Shown here in pieces: positions 26,390-35,567 of a stretch of DNA of 64,000 bases. The notes beneath the pieces were generated by a model. It was given only the letters and a program-made list of their open reading frames with translations, made no database searches and had not been told where the DNA came from. Origin of the DNA: Mycobacterium sp. Root265 (GTDB lineage Bacteria > Actinomycetota > Actinomycetes > Mycobacteriales > Mycobacteriaceae); contig NZ_LMJA01000031.1 of NCBI RefSeq assembly GCF_001428895.1, positions 124,001-188,000 on the forward strand. The letters run 5' to 3'. Each line of letters begins with the position of its first letter. Positions within the stretch are counted from its first letter, which is position 1. A program made the position numbers and the translations under genes.

Positions 26390-27769
26390 GGCGCACCACA
26401 CGCTGTCTGCGACCCACGGGGAGGCCGTCGCCGCCACCGTCCATGCCATCTCGGCCGGCACATCGATCAGCACATAGCGTTTGGTACCCGCGGCGGTGGC
26501 CGCCACCAGGGTCGCCACCCCGGCGCGACGCTGAAACCAGGTCTGGCGCACGGTCCACCCGATGATGCCCGCGGTCTGCACGCAGTCCCGCCGTCGTTCG
26601 ACGCTGCCGGCGCGGGTCACCAGCCACTGTCCGTCCACCCGGTGACCCAGCGCACACACCCGGTCCACCGCCAGGCCCACACACGCCACGAGAAGCACAC
26701 CCCAGAGCCCCCAGGCCCACCCCGGCACCGCGAGGAACGGCAGCACCACCGCGACACCCACCGGAACCAACAACGCCCTGACCCACCGCCGCCGCACCGC
26801 GGCGGGCCCATGCGCCACCAACGGACCGGCGACCACGTCGGCGTTTCCGACCAGTTCGGTCAGCACGCCCCGCGCGGTGCCGACCGGGCAGGCGGGCAGC
26901 AGCAGCGACGACTCCCCCGCTCCCGCCACGCCGGTCATCACGGCGTCCAACCGGGCCCCGCCCAGCGCGCGCACCAGCAGCGGCTCGCGCAGTGTGCCGC
27001 CGCGCAGGCGGCGCAGGTCATAGGTGTGTTCCCGAACCTTCAGCAGCCCGTGCACGAGATTCAGCGTGTCGGCACGACGGGTGAGCGCCAGGTTCCCGTA
27101 GGTCAGCAGCGATCGCCCGACCGCCAACACCACCCCGGCCAGCACCGCGCCGACGATCAGCCAGGGACCGCCGAACAGCAGCACCCACTGCTGCAGCACA
27201 TCACCAAGTCCCGCCTGGTACGCCACGCCCAGCGCGGCACCGATCATCAGCAGTCCCGACCAGCTCAGCGGGCTGTAGCGCAGCCATGACGGCGCCCAGG
27301 ACGCCAACGGCTCGCCCGCGGGGGCATCGTCGCGTTGCTCGCCCAGTAATACCGCCCGCAGCCCGGCGACCTGATCGGAGCGCACCGCATCGAGCTCGAA
27401 AGCGTTGTCGCCCTTGGCCTCCTGTCCGGTGGAGACGCGCAGCACGGTCAGCCCGAGCAGTCGGTGCAGCAGCCGCGCCTCGGTCTGCACTGAACGGATC
27501 CGGTTGCGCGGCACCGACAGTTCATTCCGCTGCAGCAGCCCGGTGCGCAGCATGATGTCGCGTTCGTCGATCCGATAACTGGTGGTGAACCATCTGGCCA
27601 ATCCCAGCATCACGATGACGCCGACGCCGACCAGCGACCACACCGGATTCTGGGTGGCCGACCCCAGCACGATCGCCCCGATCAGCAACGGCAGCTGGTT
27701 GAGCACTTCGTGCACCGGGTGGACCAACAGCATGCGCGGCGAAAGACGTTGCCAGACCGCACTACTCAT
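26387..27769 (-). CDS. Bacterial PH-domain membrane protein, YdbT-like
   Basis: A 460-aa membrane protein with repeated bacterial-PH (bPH2) modules between helices. Module 1: TTSYRIDERDIMLRTGLLQRNELSVPRNRIRSVQTEARLLHRLLGLTVLRV. Module 2: NLALTRRADTLNLVHGLLKVREHTYDLRRL. A third lies near the end, around WLVTRAGSVERRRDCVQTAGIIGWTVRQTWFQRRAGVATL. Helix pairs such as LLLIGAIVLGS and LLVPVGVAVVLPFLAVPGWAWG anchor it. It overlaps the upstream small PH gene by ATGA, matching the YdbS-YdbT pair of Bacillus, whose role is in envelope stress or bacteriocin resistance. The start is the ATG at 27769. Confidence 0.88.
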   Translation of the reverse strand: MSSAVWQRLSPRMLLVHPVHEVLNQLPLLIGAIVLGSATQNPVWSLVGVGVIVMLGLARWFTTSYRIDERDIMLRTGLLQRNELSVPRNRIRSVQTEARLLHRLLGLTVLRVSTGQEAKGDNAFELDAVRSDQVAGLRAVLLGEQRDDAPAGEPLASWAPSWLRYSPLSWSGLLMIGAALGVAYQAGLGDVLQQWVLLFGGPWLIVGAVLAGVVLAVGRSLLTYGNLALTRRADTLNLVHGLLKVREHTYDLRRLRGGTLREPLLVRALGGARLDAVMTGVAGAGESSLLLPACPVGTARGVLTELVGNADVVAGPLVAHGPAAVRRRWVRALLVPVGVAVVLPFLAVPGWAWGLWGVLLVACVGLAVDRVCALGHRVDGQWLVTRAGSVERRRDCVQTAGIIGWTVRQTWFQRRAGVATLVAATAAGTKRYVLIDVPAEMAWTVAATASPWVADSVWCA

Positions 27770-28260
27770 GTCGCATCGTGGCCGCCGAGGGCGGCGATGT
27801 CGGTCAGCTGGGCGACCACCTGGTCGGCGACGGACGCGTCGAGGGCCACGATGCGCACCGCCCCCGCCGAGGACGCCGTTGTCACCGTCACATTGGCCAG
27901 GCCGAACAGCCGGTCCAGCGGCCCACGGTAGGTGTCGACGGTCTGCACCCGCGATATCGGCGCGATACGGCGTTCCTGCACCAGCCATCCGCTGCGGGTG
28001 AACACCGCCTGCGGGCTGATCTCCCATCGGTGCACTCGGTAGCGCCAGATCGGAGCGACCACCACCGAGACCAGCGCGCCCACCATGGTGGCGGCCGCGA
28101 CGCCCACATGCAGCCAGGGCATCCGGCCGTCCAGGACGAACCACACCACCTGGCCCAACGCGACGGCCAGCCATGGAATCGCCGCACCCAGCGCCCACAC
28201 CAACGGTGCGCTGCGACTGGGTGGATAGGCCGGTTCCCTCATCAGCACGGGTGCACCCAT
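27766..28260 (-). CDS. Bacterial PH-domain membrane protein, YdbS-like
   Basis: A 164-aa protein: two membrane helices ([25 protein letters not shown] and [21 protein letters not shown]) followed by one bPH2 module ([57 protein letters not shown]). It is the short partner of the downstream YdbT-like protein; coupled translation suggests a heteromer. The start at 28260 is the ATG closest to a normal N-terminus. A palindrome lies just upstream in the divergent promoter space. Confidence 0.87.
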   Translation of the reverse strand: MGAPVLMREPAYPPSRSAPLVWALGAAIPWLAVALGQVVWFVLDGRMPWLHVGVAAATMVGALVSVVVAPIWRYRVHRWEISPQAVFTRSGWLVQERRIAPISRVQTVDTYRGPLDRLFGLANVTVTTASSAGAVRIVALDASVADQVVAQLTDIAALGGHDAT

Positions 28261-28273
28261 CACTCGAGCATGG

Positions 28274-28286
28274 CGGTCCGGGACCG
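28274..28286. promoter_or_regulatory. Palindrome CGGTCC-G-GGACCG in divergent promoter region
   Basis: Perfect 6-bp arms around one base, within the 38 bp separating the PH-domain pair from the SDR-moeA operon and touching the -10 of the latter. Possible operator. Confidence 0.35.
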
Positions 28287-28292
28287 TATGTT
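28287..28292 (+). promoter_or_regulatory. -10 box, leaderless start of SDR-moeA-psd-pssA operon
   Basis: TATGTT, 6 nt before the ATG at 28299. Confidence 0.5.
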
Positions 28293-28298
28293 CTAGGC

Positions 28299-29222
28299 AT
28301 GAGCCAGAAATGGACCGAAGCACATGTCCCTGACCAGTCCGGGCGGGTCGCGATCGTCACGGGTTCCAACACCGGCCTCGGCTACGAAACCGCCAGGGTG
28401 CTCGCCGACCGCGGCGCCCGGGTCGTCATCGCGGTGCGCGACACCGCCAAGGGTGACCAGGCCGCGGCCAAGATCCGCGCCGCCGTACCCGATGCCGACC
28501 TCAAGGTGGTGGCCCTCGACCTGGGGTCACTGGAGTCGGTCCGCACCGCGGCCGCACAGCTCAAGGCCGACCACCCGCGCATCGACCTGCTGATCAACAA
28601 CGCCGGCGTGATGTACCCACCGAAGCAGACCACCGCCGACGGTTTCGAATTGCAGTTCGGCACCAACCATCTGGGCCACTTCGCCCTCACCGGACTGTTG
28701 CTGGAGAACATTCTGCCCGTGGAGAATTCACGGGTGGTGACGGTCGCCAGCATCGCGCACCGCAATCAGGCCAAGATCGACTTCGACGATCTGCAGTGGG
28801 AACGCAAGAAGTACAACCGCGTCGCCGCCTACGGGCAGGCCAAGCTGGCCAACCTGATGTTCAGCTACGACCTGAACCGCCGCCTTGCCGGCAAGAACAC
28901 CCTGTCGGTGGCCGCCCATCCCGGTGTCTCCAACACCGAACTGATGCGGCACACCCCCGGCAACACCCTGCCCGGTTTCGACACCCTGGCCGGCCTGGTC
29001 ACCAACTCGCCGCTGGTCGGCGCGCTGGCGACCTTGCGCGCCGCCACCGCCAAGGATGTCCGCGGCGGGCAGTACTACGGACCGGCCTTCCCGATCGCCT
29101 CCATGGGAATCGTCGGCCATCCGCATCTGGTGACCTCCAGCGCCCAGTCCCACGACATCGCCATCCAGCAGCGGCTGTGGACGGTGTCCGAGGAACTGAC
29201 CGGCGTGACGTTCCCGCTCTGA
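28299..29222 (+). CDS. SDR oxidoreductase (Rv0439c-type)
   Basis: A 307-aa SDR, the positional counterpart of Rv0439c. [33 protein letters not shown] carries the cofactor site, followed by NNAGVM and the catalytic YGQAK. It is a close paralogue of the TetR-controlled SDR at 22869. First gene of an operon; its TGA overlaps the moeA ATG (TGATG). The start is set by the TATGTT box. Substrate unknown. Confidence 0.93.
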   Translation: MSQKWTEAHVPDQSGRVAIVTGSNTGLGYETARVLADRGARVVIAVRDTAKGDQAAAKIRAAVPDADLKVVALDLGSLESVRTAAAQLKADHPRIDLLINNAGVMYPPKQTTADGFELQFGTNHLGHFALTGLLLENILPVENSRVVTVASIAHRNQAKIDFDDLQWERKKYNRVAAYGQAKLANLMFSYDLNRRLAGKNTLSVAAHPGVSNTELMRHTPGNTLPGFDTLAGLVTNSPLVGALATLRAATAKDVRGGQYYGPAFPIASMGIVGHPHLVTSSAQSHDIAIQQRLWTVSEELTGVTFPL

Positions 29223-30436
29223 TGCGTTCGGTCGAGGAGCACCAGCGGGTCATCGCCGGTTTGGTGCAGGCCCGCCCGGCGGTGGTGCTGGCACCCGGGG
29301 ACGCGCTCGGGCTGGTGCTGGCCACCGATGTGGTCGCCGCACTGTCGCTGCCCGGTTTCGACAACTCGGCGATGGACGGGTTCGCGGCGCTGGCCACCGA
29401 CATCGCCACGGCCAGTGCCGAGAACCCCGTCACGCTGCCGGTCACCGATGACATCCCGGCCGGGCGCACCGATACCCAGCCACTGAAACCCGGTACCGCA
29501 CAACGGATCATGACCGGGGCGCCGCTGCCGCCGGGGGCCACCACCGTGGTTCCCGTCGAGTCGACGGACGCAGACTTCTCGACCAGCGCCGAACAGGTAC
29601 AGATCCGTGCCGCCACCAAAGACGGTCAGCACATCCGGCGCGCCGGCGAGGACGTCACCGCCGGGACCACGGTGCTGCAGGCCGGCCAGCTGCTCACCCC
29701 GGCCGCGCTGGGCCTGGTCGCCGCACTGGGGCTGGCCGAGGTCAGCGTGCTGCCCCGGCCCCGGGTGCTGGTGATGTCGACGGGTTCGGAGCTGGTCGCG
29801 CCCGGCGCGCCGCTACTGCCCGGCCAGATCTACGAGTCCAATGCGGTGATGCTGGCCGCCGCCGTCCGCGACGCGGGCGCCGAGGTGATCGCCTCGACGA
29901 TGGTCGGTGACGACGTCGCCGCGTTCCGCGCCGCACTGGAAGCACACGCCGGGCAGGCCGACCTGATCATCACCACCGGCGGGGTGAGCGCAGGGGCCTA
30001 CGAGGTGGTCAAGGACGCGCTGGTGGGCTCCGAAAACAGCACCGTCGAGTTCACCAAGGTGGCCATGCAGCCCGGCATGCCGCAGGGCTGCGGGCGGGTG
30101 GCCGGCGTCCCGATCGTCACGCTGCCCGGCAACCCGGTCAGCGCCCTGGTGTCCTTCGAGGTGTTCCTGCGTCCGCCGCTGCGCGCCGCGATGGGACTGC
30201 TTGCCGATCGCCCCCGCATCACCGCCACCCTCGCCGAGGACCTGACTTCCCCGGCCGGCAAACGCCAGTTCCGCCGCGGTGTGCTCACTGGCGACATCGT
30301 CACCAGCTACGGACCGCCCGCCTCGCACCACCTGCGCTGGCTGGCCTCGTCGAACTGCCTGCTGGACATCCCCCAAGGTGTCGACAAGGTGGCCGCCGGG
30401 TCACAGGTCGACGTGTGGGACCTGTCCAGCCGCTGA
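29222..30436 (+). CDS. moeA2: Molybdopterin molybdenumtransferase MoeA
   Basis: A 404-aa MoeA that inserts molybdate into adenylylated molybdopterin. The N-terminal part reads [15 protein letters not shown] and [37 protein letters not shown]. The MoCF-fold domain shows [43 protein letters not shown] and [15 protein letters not shown]. Between the SDR and psd it matches the Rv0438c (moeA2) position. Overlaps the SDR stop by one base. Confidence 0.95.
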   Translation: MRSVEEHQRVIAGLVQARPAVVLAPGDALGLVLATDVVAALSLPGFDNSAMDGFAALATDIATASAENPVTLPVTDDIPAGRTDTQPLKPGTAQRIMTGAPLPPGATTVVPVESTDADFSTSAEQVQIRAATKDGQHIRRAGEDVTAGTTVLQAGQLLTPAALGLVAALGLAEVSVLPRPRVLVMSTGSELVAPGAPLLPGQIYESNAVMLAAAVRDAGAEVIASTMVGDDVAAFRAALEAHAGQADLIITTGGVSAGAYEVVKDALVGSENSTVEFTKVAMQPGMPQGCGRVAGVPIVTLPGNPVSALVSFEVFLRPPLRAAMGLLADRPRITATLAEDLTSPAGKRQFRRGVLTGDIVTSYGPPASHHLRWLASSNCLLDIPQGVDKVAAGSQVDVWDLSSR

Positions 30437-30468
30437 AACCCCCGTCCAACGTAGAATCGGGAGCCAAT

Positions 30469-31179
30469 ATGGCCAGACCTGCGCGATCACCCGATGACGA
30501 CCGCTCAGAAGCGCAACGCTTCATCGAACTCGTCCGTTCCACCGTCCCTCCGGTCCATCAGGCCGGCCTGCCGTTCATCGCGGGCGGGCTGGGCCTGGCG
30601 GCCGCCGGCCGCAACCGACGCTGGCTGCGCAATGCCGGTCTCGGCGCCGCGAGCTTCAGCGCACTGTTCTTCCGGCATCCGCCCCGCGTGCCCCCGAGCC
30701 GTCCCGGTGTCGTCGTGGCACCGGCCGACGGACTGGTCACCCTGCTGGACACCGCGGTGCCGCCCGCGGAACTCGGCATCGGCGACGCCCCGATGAAGCG
30801 GATCAGCATCTTCCTGTCCATCTTCGACGCGCACGTGCAGCGCGCGCCGGTGGCCGGCGAGGTCATTGCGGTGCAGCACCGCCCGGGCAAGTTCCTCTCC
30901 GCGGACAAGGACACCGCCAGCGAGGACAACGAACGCAACAGCCTGTGGCTGCGCACCGAGGACGGCGTGGACATCGTCGCCGTGCAGATCGCCGGACTGA
31001 TCGCCCGGCGCATCGTGTGCAGCGCCCACACCGGTGACAAGCTGGCCCTCGGCGAGACCTACGGACTGATCCGGTTCGGCTCCCGGCTGGACACCTACTT
31101 CCCCACCGATGCCCATGTGCTGGTGGAGAGCGGCCAGCGGGCCATCGGCGGGGAAACCGTCCTAGCCGAGCTGCCCTGA
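30469..31179 (+). CDS. psd: Phosphatidylserine decarboxylase proenzyme
   Basis: A 236-aa short-type decarboxylase making phosphatidylethanolamine. [23 protein letters not shown] opens the catalytic domain. [18 protein letters not shown] and [18 protein letters not shown] follow. [14 protein letters not shown] contains the Gly-Ser self-cleavage site that creates the pyruvoyl group. The ATG at 30469 is preceded by GGGAG. An upstream in-frame start would overlap moeA. Its TGA overlaps the pssA ATG. Confidence 0.95.
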   Translation: MARPARSPDDDRSEAQRFIELVRSTVPPVHQAGLPFIAGGLGLAAAGRNRRWLRNAGLGAASFSALFFRHPPRVPPSRPGVVVAPADGLVTLLDTAVPPAELGIGDAPMKRISIFLSIFDAHVQRAPVAGEVIAVQHRPGKFLSADKDTASEDNERNSLWLRTEDGVDIVAVQIAGLIARRIVCSAHTGDKLALGETYGLIRFGSRLDTYFPTDAHVLVESGQRAIGGETVLAELP

Positions 31180-32036
31180 TGCAACGCACCAAACCACGCC
31201 CGGCGGCGATGCGCATCCTGCCGAGCGCCACCACCGTGCTGGCGATCTGCGCGGGGCTGACGTCCATCAAGTTCGCGCTCGACGACCAGCCTCATATCGC
31301 CCTCGCGCTGATCGGCGCCGCCGCGATCCTGGACGGTATCGACGGCGGCATCGCCCGCGCGCTGGATGCCCAGTCGCGGATGGGCGCCGAGATCGACTCG
31401 CTGGCCGACGCGGTGAACTTCGGCGTGGCGCCCGCGCTGGTGGTGTACGTGACGTTGCTGCCGACGTCCCCGGTGGGCTGGATCTTCGCGCTGCTGTACT
31501 GCGTGTGCATCGTGCTGCGGTTGGCGCGCTTCAACGCGTTGCTCGACGACACCACCAAACCCGCCTACACGCGGCAGTACTTCACCGGCATGCCCGCGCC
31601 CTGCGGGGCCGTCGGCGTCATCGCGCCGCTGGCCGCCATGCTGCAGTTCGGCCAGGGCTGGTGGACCGCACCCTGGTTCGTGTGTCTGTGGTTCGCGGCG
31701 AACGCCACCCTGCTGGTCAGCCGCATCCCTACGCTGGCGCTGAAATCGGTCTCGATGCCGCCCAACGCGGCGCCGTTCCTGTTGATCGCCATCGCCGCCG
31801 CGGCCGCCGCGCTGCTGCTGTTCCCCTACGTGCTGCTGCTGCTCATCGTGGTCGGCTACGTCTGCGTCATCCCCTTCACCATCCGCAGTCAACGCTGGGT
31901 TGCGGCACGACCGGAGACGTGGAACGACAAACCGGGCCAACGCCGTCAGGCCCGCCGCGAGATCCGCCGCGCCGCCCAGCCGCACCGCCGCTCGATGTCG
32001 CGGCTGGGCCTGCGCAAGCCGCAGGGCCGCAAATGA
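31179..32036 (+). CDS. pssA: CDP-diacylglycerol--serine O-phosphatidyltransferase
   Basis: A 285-aa membrane enzyme making phosphatidylserine, the Psd substrate. The CDP-alcohol phosphatidyltransferase motif DGIDGGIARALDAQSRMGAEIDSLADAVNFG shows the D-G-x2-A-R...G-x3-D-x3-D signature. Several helices follow, ending with LLLFPYVLLLLIVVGYVCVIPF and a basic tail (RRQARREIRRAAQPHRRS). Coupled to psd (TGATG) and to the downstream ATPase (ATGA). Confidence 0.95.
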   Translation: MQRTKPRPAAMRILPSATTVLAICAGLTSIKFALDDQPHIALALIGAAAILDGIDGGIARALDAQSRMGAEIDSLADAVNFGVAPALVVYVTLLPTSPVGWIFALLYCVCIVLRLARFNALLDDTTKPAYTRQYFTGMPAPCGAVGVIAPLAAMLQFGQGWWTAPWFVCLWFAANATLLVSRIPTLALKSVSMPPNAAPFLLIAIAAAAAALLLFPYVLLLLIVVGYVCVIPFTIRSQRWVAARPETWNDKPGQRRQARREIRRAAQPHRRSMSRLGLRKPQGRK

Positions 32037-34183
32037 CCGAACTCCGGCTGACCGCCCGGCTGACCACCTCGGCCCTGGACAGCCGGCGCGGGGTGGTGCG
32101 CCTGCATCCCGAGGCCATCGCCGCCTTGGGCATCCGCGAATGGGACGCGGTGTCCCTGCTGGGTGCGCGCAGCACCGCGGCGGTGGTGGGCCTGGCACCC
32201 GGCGGCACCCCGGCCGGGGTGGCACTGGTCGACGATGTGACGCTGTCCAACGCCGGTCTGCGGGAGAACGCGGAGGTGGTGGTGGCCCCGGTGACGGTGT
32301 TCGGCGCCCGTTCGGTCACCCTGACCGGTTCCCGGCTGGCCACCCAGTCGGTGACGCCGGCGACGCTGCGCATGGCGCTGCTGGGCAAGGTGATGACCGT
32401 CGGCGACACCGTCTCGCTGCTGCCCCGCGATCTCGGCCCGGGCACCTCGACATCGGCGGCGACCACCGCGCTGACCACCTCGGTGGGCATCACCTGGACC
32501 TCCGAGCTGCTGACGGTGACCGACGTGGATCCGGCCGGAACCGTGAGCGTGCAACCCAATTCGAATGTCTGCTGGGGCGACGGCACCACCGTCACCACCC
32601 CGGCCACCCCCAGCCAGACGCCGGCCGCACCCGCGATCCCACTCGATGATCTCAAGGGTGCCCACGTGCAGGCCGGCAAGCTGGCCGAATGGCTCAAGCT
32701 GGCGCTCGACGAGCCGCAGTTGCTGGAAAGCCTGGGCGCCACAGCCAATCTCGGTGTGCTCGTGTCCGGGCCCGCCGGTGTGGGCAAGTCCACCCTGGTG
32801 CGGGCGGTCTGCGCCGAGCGCCGGCTGATCGAACTGGACGGACCCGAGGTCGGCGCGCTGCGCGCCGAGGACCGGCTGTCCAGTGTGGCGTCCGCGGTCA
32901 ACTCGGTCCGCGACGGCGGCGGTGTGCTGCTCATCACCGACATCGACGCGCTGCTGCCCGCCACCGCCGAACCGGTGGCCACCCTGATCCTCACCGAACT
33001 GCGCAACGCGGTGTCCACCAAGGGCGCCGCATTCATCGCCACCTCGGCGCTACCGGATAACGTCGACGCGCGGCTGCGGGCACCCGATATGTGCGACCGC
33101 GAACTCGGGCTGAGCCTGCCCGACGGCGCGACCCGCAAGGCCCTGTTGGAAGTGCTGCTGCGCGGGGTACCCGCCGGTGACCTGAACCTCGACGAGATCG
33201 GGGAACGCACACCCGGTTTCGTCGTCGCCGACCTGGCGGCCCTGGTCCGCGAGGCCGCTCTGCGGGCCGCCGCGCGCGCCAGCGCCGACGGGCAGCCGCC
33301 CGCACTGACCCAGGATGACTTCAACGGGGCGCTGTCGATCATCCGCCCACTGTCCCGGTCGGCCACCGAGGAGGTGGCCGTCGGTTCGGTCACCCTCGAG
33401 GACGTCGGCGACATGGTCGAGACCAAGCAGGCGCTCACCGAGGCGGTGCTGTGGCCGCTGCAGCACCCGGACACCTTCGCCCGCCTCGGCGTGCAACCCC
33501 CGCGCGGCGTGCTGCTCTACGGACCTCCCGGCTGCGGTAAGACGTTCGTGGTGCGCGCGCTGGCCAGTTCGGGCCGCCTCAGCGTGCACGCCGTCAAGGG
33601 CGCCGAGCTGATGGACAAGTGGGTCGGATCCTCGGAGAAGGCGGTGCGCGAATTGTTCCGCCGCGCACGCGATTCGGCGCCCTCGCTGGTGTTCCTCGAC
33701 GAGATCGACGCACTCGCACCGCGACGCGGGCAGAGCCACGATTCCGGGGTTACCGACCGGGTGGTGGCCGCACTGCTGACCGAACTGGACGGCATCGACC
33801 CGCTGCGCGATGTGGTGGTGCTGGGCGCCACCAACCGTCCCGACCTGATCGACCCGGCGCTGCTGCGCCCGGGCCGGCTGGAGAAGCTGGTGTTCGTCGA
33901 ACCCCCGGATGCGCAGGCACGCAAGGACATTCTGCGCACGTCGGGTAAGTCCATCCCGCTCGCCGACGATGTGGACCTCGATGCGCTGGCCGAGGATCTG
34001 GACGGGTACAGCGCCGCGGACTGTGTGGCGCTGCTGCGCGAAGCCGCCCTGACGGCGATGCGGCGCTCCATCGACGCGGCCGACGTCACCGCCGAGGACG
34101 TGGCCAAGGCCCGCGAGAACGTGCGCCCGTCACTGGACCCGGCGCAGGTCGAATCGTTGCGGGCGTTCTCCGAGAACCGATAA
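32033..34183 (+). CDS. CDC48/p97-like double AAA+ ATPase (Rv0435c family)
   Basis: A 716-aa type II AAA+ protein, the homologue of Rv0435c and of the structurally studied M. smegmatis p97-like ATPase Msm0858. An N-domain (about 1-200) precedes D1, with P-loop GPAGVGKS at 246-253. D2 has P-loop GPPGCGKT at 497-504, the pore-type loop DKWVGSSE, Walker B VFLDEID and the sensor/SRH GATNRPDLIDPALLRPGR. D1 Walker B reads LITDID in place of hhhhDEID, so D1 probably binds but poorly hydrolyses ATP. It likely unfolds or remodels proteins in the cytosol; partners unknown. Last gene of the phospholipid operon. Confidence 0.93.
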   Translation: MTELRLTARLTTSALDSRRGVVRLHPEAIAALGIREWDAVSLLGARSTAAVVGLAPGGTPAGVALVDDVTLSNAGLRENAEVVVAPVTVFGARSVTLTGSRLATQSVTPATLRMALLGKVMTVGDTVSLLPRDLGPGTSTSAATTALTTSVGITWTSELLTVTDVDPAGTVSVQPNSNVCWGDGTTVTTPATPSQTPAAPAIPLDDLKGAHVQAGKLAEWLKLALDEPQLLESLGATANLGVLVSGPAGVGKSTLVRAVCAERRLIELDGPEVGALRAEDRLSSVASAVNSVRDGGGVLLITDIDALLPATAEPVATLILTELRNAVSTKGAAFIATSALPDNVDARLRAPDMCDRELGLSLPDGATRKALLEVLLRGVPAGDLNLDEIGERTPGFVVADLAALVREAALRAAARASADGQPPALTQDDFNGALSIIRPLSRSATEEVAVGSVTLEDVGDMVETKQALTEAVLWPLQHPDTFARLGVQPPRGVLLYGPPGCGKTFVVRALASSGRLSVHAVKGAELMDKWVGSSEKAVRELFRRARDSAPSLVFLDEIDALAPRRGQSHDSGVTDRVVAALLTELDGIDPLRDVVVLGATNRPDLIDPALLRPGRLEKLVFVEPPDAQARKDILRTSGKSIPLADDVDLDALAEDLDGYSAADCVALLREAALTAMRRSIDAADVTAEDVAKARENVRPSLDPAQVESLRAFSENR

Positions 34184-34259
34184 ACGAGTACCGCTGTACC
34201 TAGGTCCCCTGGTGCGTGTGCCGAAAGAATCATGGAACACCACATGCACAGGAGGCCTC

Positions 34260-35567
34260 ATGCTGGAGACGGTTCCCCTGACGGTGCGCTGCCCGCAGGG
34301 CCGGGCACTGTCTCCGTTCGAGACGATCCATGCGCTGGTCTGCGAGACGACCGTGATGGCGAGCCGGATGGCCGGACCACTGGACCTGGACGCGCTGCAC
34401 GCCGCGTGGGATCGGTTGGTACAGCGCAACCCCGTGCTTACCGGCCGGATCGGCTTCGGAGCCGCCGGGCCGGAACTCATCGTCGAGGCGTCTACGCCCG
34501 CGCCGCCGTTGACCAGCGGCCGGGTCGATCCGGCACAGCACACCACGACGCCGATCGGCATCGGGGAGACGGTGTCCTTTCTCGACGTCACCCCGGCGCC
34601 CGGCGACGAGCACTGGGTGAGCCTGGTGACCCACCACGCCATTGCCGACGGCATCCTGGTGTATCACTGGTTCGGGATCCTCTGGCAGAACTACACGCAG
34701 ATCCTGGCCGGCGCCACGATGCCGGTACCCGAACCGTTGCCCGCACCGGCCGCCACGGAGACGCTGCTGGCCGACCGCGGTGTCAGGAAGGGGCCGCGCA
34801 GCGGCGCCGAACGACTCGACGGTGTCGTGGTGTATCCGTTCCGCGACCCGGTCGGCCGCAGCCCGGACGCGGACCCGTTCGCTCAGCACCGGATCGTCAC
34901 CGTGCTGAGCGCCGAGGACACCGCCGCCCTGCGCGCGTCGGCCAAGGCACTCAACGAAACGCTGCACGGATTGATATGCGGTGCCGTTCTTCTCGCCGAG
35001 CGTGAACTGCTGGACCCCGACGGTCCGCTGCCGATGGGCCTGATCTCGCACGTGAACATCCGCCGGTGGATGAGCCCGCCCGCCGATGAGGCCGACGGGA
35101 CCAATGTGCTCGGGTACTCCTGCGCCCAGGTCATCGTCGACCCGGCCGACGATCCGCGGCACATCGGCGAGCAGATCCTGAGCCAGCTGCACACCGACCT
35201 GGAAGACGGTGTGGTGCAGCAGACTTGCCTGCACATTCCCGACATCATCGCGCGGTGGGCCACCAGCGACAACCTCGAGCCGATCTCGGTGTCGAACATG
35301 GGTGAGTTCGCGCCGTTGACGCTGCCCGCCGGGGTGCACGCGGGGGAATTCCAGATCAGGGGCAACGCCAACTACGCCGTACTGGCGGGCGGCGGGCCGC
35401 CGGACAACCTGCCGCTGTCCACCGGACGTCACCACATGGTCTTCAGCTATCACGGACGGCTGAACATACAGACCAGCTACCCGGCGGCCGTCCTCACCGC
35501 CGCCCGGGCCGAGGCCTTCGCCGACCGGATCAGGACGCTACTGCTGACGATGGCGCATGACGGCTGA
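34260..35567 (+). CDS. PapA/condensation-type acyltransferase (cluster gene)
   Basis: A 435-aa protein of the CoA-dependent acyltransferase/condensation superfamily, closest in layout to PapA-type polyketide/glycolipid acyltransferases. The active-site motif HHAIADG is at residues 125-131. LSPFETIHALVCETTVMASRMAG starts the first half, and LGYSCAQVIVD plus EPISVSNMGEFAPLTLPAG form the second half; the PapA5 DFGWG motif is not evident. It would transfer an acyl group to a hydroxyl of the cluster product. The ATG at 34260 follows AGGAGG by 4 nt. The P450 start overlaps its end by 11 nt. It lies just outside the conserved ATPase operon, at the left end of the proposed cluster. Confidence 0.85.
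   Translation: MLETVPLTVRCPQGRALSPFETIHALVCETTVMASRMAGPLDLDALHAAWDRLVQRNPVLTGRIGFGAAGPELIVEASTPAPPLTSGRVDPAQHTTTPIGIGETVSFLDVTPAPGDEHWVSLVTHHAIADGILVYHWFGILWQNYTQILAGATMPVPEPLPAPAATETLLADRGVRKGPRSGAERLDGVVVYPFRDPVGRSPDADPFAQHRIVTVLSAEDTAALRASAKALNETLHGLICGAVLLAERELLDPDGPLPMGLISHVNIRRWMSPPADEADGTNVLGYSCAQVIVDPADDPRHIGEQILSQLHTDLEDGVVQQTCLHIPDIIARWATSDNLEPISVSNMGEFAPLTLPAGVHAGEFQIRGNANYAVLAGGGPPDNLPLSTGRHHMVFSYHGRLNIQTSYPAAVLTAARAEAFADRIRTLLLTMAHDG

Noticed and set aside
34184-34259. Terminator or attachment site between the ATPase operon and the cluster
   Set aside because: Only a short GTACC direct repeat is visible; no hairpin, integrase or tRNA end.
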